Positions 7,555 to 15,153 of a stretch of 43,481 bases of DNA are shown here, in pieces. Origin of the DNA: Defluviitaleaceae bacterium (GTDB taxonomy: Bacteria; Bacillota; Clostridia; Lachnospirales; WQUN01); the NCBI GenBank assembly GCA_009781765.1, contig WQVC01000011.1:1-43481 (forward strand), given 5' to 3'. Made by a program: the position numbers and the translations under genes. Position 1 is the first letter of the stretch. Each line of letters opens with the position of its first letter. The notes beneath the pieces were generated by a model. The model saw only the letters and a list, made by a program, of their open reading frames with translations. It did no database searches and was not told the origin of the DNA.

Positions 7555-7625
7555 GGCGACCTCTGAAAACCCGTCTTTTCGCATATGTCGCTTCTCGGAA
7601 CAAAGCGGGTTTTCGGAGGTCGCCT
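7554..7625. repeat. 72-bp palindrome with 20-bp arms
   Basis: The arms 7554-7573 and 7606-7625 match at 19 of 20 positions as inverted repeats (AGGCGACCTCTGAAAACCCG on the left). The loop holds GCATATGTCGCTTCTCG, whose reverse complement recurs in the 111-bp element at 42798-42908. No T-run follows on either strand, so this is not an ordinary terminator, although it lies at the 3' end of the gene ending at 7643. Confidence 0.75.
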
Positions 7626-7642
7626 TAATTGCGCGGAAAGCT

Positions 7643-9151
7643 CTACCGATTTTTTCGGATTCGGTTTGCGATTATTGCCGCCGCAAATGCCGACAGCAAA
7701 AGCCCGGTTGTGAGTGAATGCGCTGCATTTCCGGTTTGCGGCATTTCAAAAGGCGTCGGCGGGGCAATTACAGTTGATGCATCGCCATCGATATTTTCGA
7801 GACGCGCAAAAAGAACGTCCGGAGCGGAAACGTGCGGAGTGTCGAATATTTCGGCGGGCGTTGCCGCGGGAGCATCCGGTTCGGGCATCTCAAAGATACC
7901 GACGAGAACATTCCTGTCGTCGTGTTCCGTTGCGGGGGGAGACTCTGAAGGTAAGGGAGCGGGCGGAGAGGGTCTTCCGGGGCGCGGCGGAGAAGTTATC
8001 GGGGGCGCGGAGATGATGGGTTCATCGTCGAGGTCGTCATCCGGAGGGATGGAGATAACGGGTTCGTCGTCGAGGTCGTCATCCGGAGGGATGGAGATGA
8101 TGGGTTCATCGTCGAGGTCATCATCCGGAGGGATGGAGATAACGGGTTCGTCGTCGAGGTCGTCATCCGGAGGGATGGAGATAACGGGTTCATCGTCCGG
8201 GGGCGCGGAATTTATGGGATAATCCGGAATTTCATCAAATACCGGCGAAGCAGGTTCCGGCGGAAGATTAAACGTCGGTGCGCTCATGTCAAAAGTCGGC
8301 GTTTCCAGCGCGGGCGGCGGCGAAAATTGCGCAATCGGCGGGGTTGGCGGAACGGGCGGTGTGCCGGTGAACGTCGGGATGTTCAGCATTTCCGCCCCGA
8401 TGAACCCGAGCGCGGAAGTGCTTTCCTGCGCGGCGATGATGTCGATAATTTCCGACGCTTCGAAAATTTTGATTTCATATATGCGCACTTGATTTCCCGA
8501 GCGTTGACTGAATGTGAGAGTTCCCTGCATGGCGTCGGCGGTGATTCGCAAGCCCAACGGTCGGTTTCCTCCGCCGATTACATACACTCCGAAAACTCCC
8601 GGCACGGGTGAACCGTCGCCCTGATTTCCGTTCCACGCGGCGACGGTTGCGGGTGCGTCGTTGTGGCCGACCAACCGCACGAACTCGCGAATAATTCCTT
8701 CGCCGGATTCCGGTCGTTGTTGTTGCCATTCCTCCCATCTCGCGAGGATGGCGGCATGAGCTTCTCGTGCGGCAAGATATGCGTCGTATTCCGCCAAATA
8801 TTGCTCGCGCATTTGTTCAAATTCTTCGCGCAAATTATTGTATTGACCGGTGAGCGTGCGCATTTCGTCTTCCCACGCGCTCCATGCCGACGTGTACGCC
8901 GATTTGTCCGCCTCGAATGCTTCACGCGCGGTGTCGTAGAGTTCGCGGGCGGCATCGTAGCGAGCTTGTTCGGCGACGTTTGCTGCATCCCACGCCTCGC
9001 GGGCGACACTGTATGTTTCGCGGGCTGCTTTGTATGTTTCCGAGTTCGGATGAGCGAGAAGAGCTTGCAATGCGGCCTCGTGTGCGCTGAGCGCGTCATA
9101 AAGCGACGGGTCTTCGTAAAACGCGACGATTGAATCGTTATGTTTTTGCAT
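7643..9151 (-). CDS. Repeat-containing protein with a sortase-type C-terminal anchor
   Basis: A 502-residue protein in several zones. About residues 1-140 are Ala/Glu/Arg/Tyr-rich heptad-like helices, probably coiled coil. A middle region of about 100 residues (GVYVIGGGNRPLGLRITADA...) looks beta-rich and is not recognised. A Pro-rich linker follows, then about four and a half 14-residue repeats of the type DDEPVISIPPDDDL, then more Pro/Ser-rich linker. The C-terminus has MPQTGNAAHS, a hydrophobic stretch (LTTGLLLSAFAAAIIA) and a basic tail (NRIRKNR), the pattern of an LPXTG-like cell-wall sorting signal. The N-terminus MQKHNDSIVAFYEDPSL shows no signal peptide, which is at odds with the anchor. 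The start at 9151 is fixed by GGAGGAAATCAA. Function unknown. Confidence 0.7.
   Translation of the reverse strand: MQKHNDSIVAFYEDPSLYDALSAHEAALQALLAHPNSETYKAARETYSVAREAWDAANVAEQARYDAARELYDTAREAFEADKSAYTSAWSAWEDEMRTLTGQYNNLREEFEQMREQYLAEYDAYLAAREAHAAILARWEEWQQQRPESGEGIIREFVRLVGHNDAPATVAAWNGNQGDGSPVPGVFGVYVIGGGNRPLGLRITADAMQGTLTFSQRSGNQVRIYEIKIFEASEIIDIIAAQESTSALGFIGAEMLNIPTFTGTPPVPPTPPIAQFSPPPALETPTFDMSAPTFNLPPEPASPVFDEIPDYPINSAPPDDEPVISIPPDDDLDDEPVISIPPDDDLDDEPIISIPPDDDLDDEPVISIPPDDDLDDEPIISAPPITSPPRPGRPSPPAPLPSESPPATEHDDRNVLVGIFEMPEPDAPAATPAEIFDTPHVSAPDVLFARLENIDGDASTVIAPPTPFEMPQTGNAAHSLTTGLLLSAFAAAIIANRIRKNR
8009..8199 (-). repeat. 42-bp tandem repeat coding for Asp/Pro repeats
   Basis: About four and a half units of 42 bp encode DDEP[V/I]ISIPPDDDL. 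Two unit types alternate (one with TTCATCGTC, the other with TTCGTCGTC on the plus strand), so the array looks like an 84-bp double unit that was duplicated. Unit number is likely to vary between strains by slippage. Confidence 0.85.
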
Positions 9152-9235
9152 TTGATTTCCTCCGGAAGAGATGGTTTTTTCTTTTATAATGCGCCCGCTT
9201 CGACGTAACAATGTGCGGAAAAAACAGGGTATTCA

Positions 9236-9330
9236 CGCCGGGAAAAAAATAAAATCGCGCGAATGCGCGATTTTTTATAGTTTTTGCTCCGCTTTTTTTT
9301 AAAAGCGGGTGCGGGCGGGTGAAGCTCGCG
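9236..9330 (-). terminator. uxaC terminator with attached repeat hairpin
   Basis: A symmetric stem AATCGCGC/GCGCGATT at about 9252-9272 followed on the minus strand by T-rich sequence terminates uxaC. The bases 9277-9330, GTTTTTGCTCCGCTTTTTTTT and the GCGGG-rich sequence after it, are one copy of the hairpin unit described for the composite terminator islands. Confidence 0.75.
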
Positions 9331-9348
9331 ATTTTATTCAGATTCGCC

Positions 9349-10743
9349 TTAAAAATAATTTTTCGCATTAAAATACGCGATATTTTCGGCGATTTTGCCG
9401 ACCCTGCCCATATCGCGGGGGAACTCGCCGTCGTCAACCCACTTTGCGAGTTGCGCCGCGAGAATCCGGCGGAAATATTCGTGGCGCGGATACGAAAGAA
9501 AACTGCGCGAATCGGTGAGCATTCCGACGAAATTGTTAATAATGCCGTGATTTGCAAGCGTTACGAGATGTTTCGCCATGCCCGGTTTGTTGTCGTTAAA
9601 CCACCACGCGCTGCCCCACTGCATTCTGCCGCGAATACCGCGCCCGGCGAAATTGCCAATCATTGTGGCGAGCATGTCGTCGGCGGAAGGGTTGAGGGCG
9701 TATAAAATTGTGCGCGGAAGAGCGTCGCGAGATTCCATGTCGTCCAAAATTCGCGCCAACGCCGGGGAGAAATTCGCGTCCGACACGCAATCGAAGCCGG
9801 TGTCTGCGCCGACCAAACCGAGCATACGCGAGTTATTATTTCGCTGAACGCCCATATGAAGCTGCATCGTCCAATCGCGTTTGTGATATTCGCCGCCGAG
9901 CCACGAAAGCAAGCGCGTTTTGTACGCAACGATATTTGCGGGGCTGAGTTTTTCACCTCGCAAAGCCATTTTTAAAACGGCGGCGGCATCGTCTTCGCGG
10001 GCGCGAGGGTCGAAAACGGGGGGTTCGAGACTGTGGTCAGAAATTTTGCAACCGTTTTCGGCAAAAAAATCAAGACGGCGTTCAAGGGCGGAAAGTAAAT
10101 CTTGCCAACGATATATTTCCGCGCCGGTCGATTCCGCCAAGCGTTTAACATATGCGGCAAAAGTTTCCTTTTCGATTTCGAGCGCGCCGCCGGGTCGGAA
10201 CGTGGGCAAAACAGCAGGTACGCCGGGGGTATTATCTTCGGCGATTTTTATGTGATGTTCGAGAGAATCCGCCGGGTCGTCGGTTGTGGCAAGCCACTCT
10301 ACGCGGGCTTTTTTGAGAAGCGCGTGTACATTGAAGTCGTCTTTCTCGATTTGCGCGTTGCACATTGCGTAAATTTCCGCCGCGTTATCCGACGAAATTA
10401 CGCCGTCGAAGCCGAAATATCGCCAAAGCTCCAAATGCGCCCAGTGGTAAACCGGGTTGCCGATTAAATTTTCGACGGTTGCGCAAAATGCCGAAAATTT
10501 TTCGGGGTCGGAAGCATTGCCGGTAATATGGGATTCCGGAACGCCGTTATGACGCATAAGCCGCCATTTGTAGTGGTCGCCGCCGAGCCAAAGTTCGGTG
10601 ATGCTGCGAAAGCGCGAATTTTGTGCAATTGCCGCCGGGTCGAGATGACAGTGATAGTCAATAATCGGCAAATTTGCGATGCCCGCATAAATTTCGCGAG
10701 CGGTGTCGCTGTGAAGCAAAAAATTTTCGTTTAAAAATTTCAT
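9349..10743 (-). CDS. uxaC: Glucuronate isomerase (uronate isomerase)
   Basis: A 464-residue member of the UxaC family in the amidohydrolase superfamily. It interconverts D-glucuronate/D-galacturonate with fructuronate/tagaturonate, the first step of uronate catabolism. Visible: MKFLNENFLLHSDTAREIY at the start, the metal motif PIIDYHCHLDP, WRLMRHNGVPE, FGFDGVISSD, QLHMGVQRNNN and the C-terminal LTDSRSFLSYPRHEYFRRIL. The start at 10743 is chosen because GAAGGGATGAGCAAA ends just before it; a TTG farther upstream has no support. It stands alone as a uronate gene, consistent with degradation of glucuronoxylan or pectin by the hydrolases nearby. Confidence 0.95.
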   Translation of the reverse strand: MKFLNENFLLHSDTAREIYAGIANLPIIDYHCHLDPAAIAQNSRFRSITELWLGGDHYKWRLMRHNGVPESHITGNASDPEKFSAFCATVENLIGNPVYHWAHLELWRYFGFDGVISSDNAAEIYAMCNAQIEKDDFNVHALLKKARVEWLATTDDPADSLEHHIKIAEDNTPGVPAVLPTFRPGGALEIEKETFAAYVKRLAESTGAEIYRWQDLLSALERRLDFFAENGCKISDHSLEPPVFDPRAREDDAAAVLKMALRGEKLSPANIVAYKTRLLSWLGGEYHKRDWTMQLHMGVQRNNNSRMLGLVGADTGFDCVSDANFSPALARILDDMESRDALPRTILYALNPSADDMLATMIGNFAGRGIRGRMQWGSAWWFNDNKPGMAKHLVTLANHGIINNFVGMLTDSRSFLSYPRHEYFRRILAAQLAKWVDDGEFPRDMGRVGKIAENIAYFNAKNYF

Positions 10744-10774
10744 TTTGCTCATCCCTTCAAAATTGATTTGTGCT

Positions 10775-10783
10775 ATTATACCA
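10775..10783 (-). promoter_or_regulatory. extended -10 promoter of uxaC
   Basis: On the minus strand TGGTATAAT lies 32 bases before the uxaC start. The TG one base upstream of a perfect -10 box can replace a good -35 box, and no clear -35 is visible. The HD-GYP gene begins on the other strand only 75 bases from the uxaC start. Confidence 0.55.
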
Positions 10784-10817
10784 AAGTGCGAAAACAATGC
10801 TATTGGAGGTACGTGCT

Positions 10818-12011
10818 ATGTACACAAAAATTATCCGAATCGAAGAAGCCGAACCGGGAATGACTCTTGCCGCGTCGGTTTATATTATAACGACAACGGG
10901 TACGAACATGCTTGCCGCTCGCCCCGGAACGGTTTTGGACGCAAATTTAATCAAAATGCTCACTGTTCGGAAGGTTGCTTCGATTGAAATAACGTCCGAC
11001 ACTCCGCCTGTTGAGAAGGACGAGCCTGTCATTCCCCGTAAGCCGGTGCCTCAAATAACATACGAGCAGACGCCGGAGCATTATGTTCCGATAAATATAC
11101 TGGTTGACGACAAGCTGAAAAAAGAAGCAATTGACAGCGTGCGGCAACTTTTTACGTGCTTCACAAACCCCGACGGAACAATCAATAAAACAACGGCGTA
11201 TCAATGCGTGAACAATCTTGAGGGCGCGGTGACGAGTCTTCTGGATGTAATCGGCGACGATTCCGGCGGGCTTGTGCATATAAACGACCTCAAGCAGTTC
11301 GACGAATACACATATCACCATTCATTGAGCGTATCTATGTTGGCGATGACAACCGGGCGCGAGTTGGGGCTTGACGGCGACACACTTTTCCGTCTCGGGC
11401 GTTGCGCAATGATGCACGACATAGGAAAACAATTGATACCCATTGACATCATCAACAAGAAGGGCGTACTTACCGACGCGGAATTTGCCATAATCAAAGA
11501 CCATCCCGTTACCGGCGCGAACACGCTGAAAAAAGCGGCAATCGGCGACGTTGAGCTTTGGAACGGAATAATGTTTCACCACGAACGCCCGGACGGTTCG
11601 GGTTATCCCAAGGGGTTGAAAAGCAAGAATATTCCGCTTTTCAGCAAAATCATAGCCGTCGCCGACGTATACGACGCAATCACATCGTATCGCTCGTACC
11701 GGATGCCGATGTTACCCTCCGAAGCATTTGAAGTAATCACGCGCGACGTGAAAAAAGGCTTATTCGACTTGAGCGTAGTGAAGGCATTTTTCTCAAAATT
11801 GGAACTTTATCCGGTAAATACAATACTGGAACTTTCCGACACGCGCCTCGGAATAGTGGTGGAAAGCGAAGGCGCATCGCGCTTGCGCCCGACGATTCGC
11901 ATTTGGGGCAGCACGGAACATGTAAACCTCGCCGCCGCCAACAACGCCCACATAAATATCGTCGGCGTAATGAATCCCGCCGACCTTCCCGCCGGTTACG
12001 AATTTGCATAA
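10818..12011 (+). CDS. HD-GYP domain protein, probable cyclic-di-GMP phosphodiesterase
   Basis: A 397-residue soluble protein. The N-terminal ~110 residues (IIRIEEAEPGMTLAASVYII...) form the short regulatory beta-rich domain often found before HD-GYP. The HD-GYP domain at about 165-340 shows EYTYHHSLSVSMLA, MMHDIGKQLIP (the HD), KDHPVTGANTL, HHERPDGSGYP (the GYP) and VADVYDAITSYRSYR, all metal and substrate motifs intact, so the protein should hydrolyse c-di-GMP. The C-terminal ~50 residues match the usual YPVNTILELSDTRLGIVV tail. GGAGG precedes the ATG at 10818; codons upstream of that are not supported. Confidence 0.92.
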   Translation: MYTKIIRIEEAEPGMTLAASVYIITTTGTNMLAARPGTVLDANLIKMLTVRKVASIEITSDTPPVEKDEPVIPRKPVPQITYEQTPEHYVPINILVDDKLKKEAIDSVRQLFTCFTNPDGTINKTTAYQCVNNLEGAVTSLLDVIGDDSGGLVHINDLKQFDEYTYHHSLSVSMLAMTTGRELGLDGDTLFRLGRCAMMHDIGKQLIPIDIINKKGVLTDAEFAIIKDHPVTGANTLKKAAIGDVELWNGIMFHHERPDGSGYPKGLKSKNIPLFSKIIAVADVYDAITSYRSYRMPMLPSEAFEVITRDVKKGLFDLSVVKAFFSKLELYPVNTILELSDTRLGIVVESEGASRLRPTIRIWGSTEHVNLAAANNAHINIVGVMNPADLPAGYEFA

Positions 12012-12079
12012 AGGGGATTTTGCCGCAACAAACGATTAGCGCGTCATGTTTTAACAAGTGAATAATTTGACAGAATCAG

Positions 12080-15043
12080 GTGATTATTACGAAATATTTG
12101 CCGATTATACTTTTGCTTACGGCGGGTTTTTTAACCCGCCTTTTTGCGTTCGAATTTATCGAAATGCCTTTTGCAAACGATGTTCGCACGTTTCAATTTT
12201 GGGCGATACAACTTGCCGAAAACGGTTTTCGTGCGTTTTACGCCGCCGATTTTTTTTCGGACTATCCGCCGGCATATATGTATGTTTTGTTTGTCGTCGG
12301 TCTGTTTCGCGGTACGGCGTTTTTTGACATCGCAACTTTTTTGCCCGCGATTTTGGCAGATGTCGCAATCGCGTTTGTAATTTATAAAATTGCCGTAAAG
12401 GCCGCCCCGGAGAAAGTTTCTTTCGCGCTGCTTGCCGCCGCCGCGTGGCTTTTCAACCCCGCGATTATTTTGATTTCGAGCATTTGGGGGCAGGTTGAGT
12501 CGGTTTTTGTGCTTGTTCTGCTTGTGTCGCTTGTGCTTTTACGCGAAAAAAAGCTGCTTTCCGCATACATCCTTTTCGCCGTTGCAATTTTAATAAAGCC
12601 GCAGTCGTTGTTCCTCGGACCGGTGTACTTGTTCTCTGTGTACGATTTTTTCGCCTCCGACACAAGACCGGTCGGTCGCAGGATTTTATATTTCGTCGGA
12701 AGTCTTTTTGCCGGAGCGGGCGCAATGTTGCTGATTTCGTGGCCTTTCGGGCTTGAGGCAACAGCGCGCCAGCTTTGGTACGGCATGGATTCCTACAATT
12801 TTGCGTCGGTGAACGCATTTAATTTTTGGGCGATGGTCGGCGGAAATTGGACGCCTCTCGACGCGCAATTTTTCGGCATAACATACGGAACTTGGGGCGT
12901 TGCAATCGCGCTTTTTATAATATTTGCCGCGCTTACGGCACTTTACATCGACAAACGCCGCAACGACGGAAAAAATTTTTTTCTGATTGTTGCCGCACTT
13001 TTTATTTTGATTTTTGCGTTCAGCGTAAAAATGCACGAACGATATTTGTTTCCCGGGCTGCTGTTTCTTGTTGTTTATTGGCTTGAAAACCGCGACCGCC
13101 GCGAATTTATTTTGTATTGGGCGTTTTCTGCGGTGTTTTTTATAAATTGCCTCGAAATTTTGCGATGGGCCGGAGCGGGCTTCGATTGGACTTTGCTTGC
13201 GGCGTCGTCGATACAGGCTGTGCCGTATGTGACGGTTTTTCTCGCAATCGCGCTGATTTTTTTAATTGTGCGAAACGTAAAATTCGCGCCGAAAGAATTG
13301 AGCGCAGGGCGAGAACCAGCAGATTCAGGTCGATTTTCGGCGACGGGCGAGACGATTTCGGAAGCGACTTTGGGGGCAATGAAAAATCCGCCGCCGATGC
13401 GTCGTCGCGATTACGCTTTTCTCGCCGCGCTGATTGCCGTTTACGCAACTCTCGCGCTTACAAATTTGGGCGATATACGAACGCCGCAAACAACGTGGAT
13501 TGCCGAGTCGGATAACAATGTCGCGCACTTTGATTTCGGCGAAAATATTCACGTCGCGGAGTTCGGATTTCTTATGGGGGGGCGGAATCATTTCGGTTTT
13601 GACCTGCATTTTGCCCCGGATGACGCTTTTGACGAGAACTTGGGTGCGGCATGGGAATTCGGACAGCGATTTTCCGGCGGCGATGTTTTCGCGTGGCATT
13701 TTACGCCGCTCGATTTTCACGCGCGCTATGCAGTAATTGTTGCGCAAAACGGGCTTCGCTTGCAGGAAGTATCGTTCCGTTGCGCCGCCGGAGAAATTAT
13801 ACAAATCGCCGGTTGGAGCGACGGCGCGGAAAATTTAATCGACGAACAGCATCTTGTTCCGCGCTACCGATATTTTATGAACAGCACGTATTTCGACGAA
13901 ATTTATCATCCGCGTACCGGCTACGAATTTGCGCACGGACTCGCCGTTTTTGAAACGACTCATCCGCCGCTCGGCAAGGTTTTCATGTCGTGGAGTATTC
14001 GGGCGTTCGGCATGACGCCGTTTGCGTGGCGATTGCCGGGTACGCTTTTCGGCATTGCGATGATTCCGCTTTTGTATGCATTTGCGCGGCTTCTTTTGAA
14101 ATCCAACAATTACGCGCTGTTTGCCGCAATTATTTTCACCTTCGATTTCATGCTTTTTTCGCACACGCGCCTCGCCACAATTGACACTTTCGTGACGTTT
14201 TTTGTGATTGCGATGTATTTTTGTATGTATGCGTACACGCGAAAGCCGTCGCTTTGGTGGCTTGCGATTTGCGGCGCGGCAACCGGACTTGCCATTGCGT
14301 CGAAGTGGCAGGGCTTTTACGCCGCCCTCGGTCTGCCAATTTTATTTTTCCCGACCCTGTGGAAAATTTATTTGCGCGACAAAAAATATGCACTTATCAC
14401 GTTTGCGTCGTGCTTCGGATTTTTTATCTCGTTGCCGCTTGTGATTTACGTGCTGTCGTACATTCCGTTTGTGAACGCGCAGGGCGGCGGCGGATTGCAA
14501 ACAATTTGGAACAATCAGACCGGTATGCTCGGTTATCATTCGTATTATGTACTCGGGGCAGAGCATCCGTTTGCGTCGCCGTGGTGGTCGTGGCCGCTGA
14601 ACGAAGTGCCGCTTTGGCAGTATCGCACCATTGTTTCCGATACTGTGCGGCGCGGCATGAGTTCTATGGGGAATCCGGCGGTATGGTGGTTCGGGATTTT
14701 TGCAACCGGATTTGCGATTTTTTCGCTCGCAAAAAAAAGAGCGCACGAATCGGACACGATGTTTCTTCTTGTTGCATACGCCGTCAACTTTTTGCCGTGG
14801 GTTTTCGTTACGCGCCTGACATTTATTTATCATTATTTCCCGAGCGTTCCCTTTGTGGTTTTGCTTGTCGCGCTGTTTTTCCGGCATCATGTAAAACGCG
14901 ATTGGGTTTGTTTCGCATACGCGGGAGTTGTTTGCGCGTTGTTTGTTCTGTTTTTTCCGGTGCTTTCCGGGATGGAAGTCAGCGTAGCGTTTGTTGAACA
15001 ATTTTTACGATGGCCCGGATTTGACAGGTGGTTCTTTGTGTGA
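12080..15043 (+). CDS. Two-module GT-C glycosyltransferase of the PMT (GT39) type
   Basis: A 987-residue polytopic membrane protein with about twenty hydrophobic segments in two halves. The N-terminal half (1-400) begins YLPIILLLTAGFLTRLFAFE and has the loop FSDYPPAYMYVLFVVGLF, typical of GT-C enzymes. The C-terminal half carries the protein O-mannosyltransferase hallmark YFDEIYHPRTGYEF and THPPLGK at about 603-630. Such enzymes move a sugar from a polyprenyl phosphate to an acceptor outside the membrane. Residues 406-430, in the linker between the modules, are encoded by a dispersed repeat that lies in frame (13297-13370). A GTG at 12080 is the likely start, but the ribosome binding site is poor and a TTG at 12098 is possible. 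It is convergent with the DUF3048 gene. Confidence 0.8.
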   Translation: MIITKYLPIILLLTAGFLTRLFAFEFIEMPFANDVRTFQFWAIQLAENGFRAFYAADFFSDYPPAYMYVLFVVGLFRGTAFFDIATFLPAILADVAIAFVIYKIAVKAAPEKVSFALLAAAAWLFNPAIILISSIWGQVESVFVLVLLVSLVLLREKKLLSAYILFAVAILIKPQSLFLGPVYLFSVYDFFASDTRPVGRRILYFVGSLFAGAGAMLLISWPFGLEATARQLWYGMDSYNFASVNAFNFWAMVGGNWTPLDAQFFGITYGTWGVAIALFIIFAALTALYIDKRRNDGKNFFLIVAALFILIFAFSVKMHERYLFPGLLFLVVYWLENRDRREFILYWAFSAVFFINCLEILRWAGAGFDWTLLAASSIQAVPYVTVFLAIALIFLIVRNVKFAPKELSAGREPADSGRFSATGETISEATLGAMKNPPPMRRRDYAFLAALIAVYATLALTNLGDIRTPQTTWIAESDNNVAHFDFGENIHVAEFGFLMGGRNHFGFDLHFAPDDAFDENLGAAWEFGQRFSGGDVFAWHFTPLDFHARYAVIVAQNGLRLQEVSFRCAAGEIIQIAGWSDGAENLIDEQHLVPRYRYFMNSTYFDEIYHPRTGYEFAHGLAVFETTHPPLGKVFMSWSIRAFGMTPFAWRLPGTLFGIAMIPLLYAFARLLLKSNNYALFAAIIFTFDFMLFSHTRLATIDTFVTFFVIAMYFCMYAYTRKPSLWWLAICGAATGLAIASKWQGFYAALGLPILFFPTLWKIYLRDKKYALITFASCFGFFISLPLVIYVLSYIPFVNAQGGGGLQTIWNNQTGMLGYHSYYVLGAEHPFASPWWSWPLNEVPLWQYRTIVSDTVRRGMSSMGNPAVWWFGIFATGFAIFSLAKKRAHESDTMFLLVAYAVNFLPWVFVTRLTFIYHYFPSVPFVVLLVALFFRHHVKRDWVCFAYAGVVCALFVLFFPVLSGMEVSVAFVEQFLRWPGFDRWFFV
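13297..13370 (+). repeat. 74-bp dispersed repeat, copy 2, in frame inside a gene
   Basis: Gapless match to 432-505 (minus), 59 of 74 identical. It contributes residues GREPADSGRFSATGETISEA, plus a few on each side, to the glycosyltransferase linker without breaking its reading frame. Its central inverted repeat is weaker than in the other copies. Confidence 0.75.
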
Positions 15044-15044
15044 G

Positions 15045-15150
15045 TCTGACCGAAAACAAAAAACCGCGCGTATGCGCGGTTTTTCAGTGTTTTTGTCGAA
15101 CTTTTTTCAGAAAGTTCGTGGGGTTCGAGGCGAAGCCTCGTGAACCATTA
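15045..15150. terminator. bidirectional terminator between convergent genes, with repeat unit
   Basis: CCGCGC-GTAT-GCGCGG at 15064-15079, with A-run before and T-run after, terminates both the glycosyltransferase gene and the convergent DUF3048 gene. It is followed by a hairpin GAACTTTTTTcaGAAAGTTC at about 15098-15120 and the GAGGCGAAGCCTC hairpin, forming one inward-facing unit of the composite island. Confidence 0.8.
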
Positions 15151-15153
15151 TTT

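Noticed and set aside
8009-8199. Regular repeats that might be a CRISPR array
   Set aside because: The 42-bp units are contiguous, with no unique spacers, and translate into a clean 14-residue protein repeat.
14221-14997. 258-codon frame on the same strand within the glycosyltransferase gene, and a 219-codon frame opposite (14342-15001)
   Set aside because: Both are shadows of the glycosyltransferase frame, rich in Arg and Cys, without start signals.
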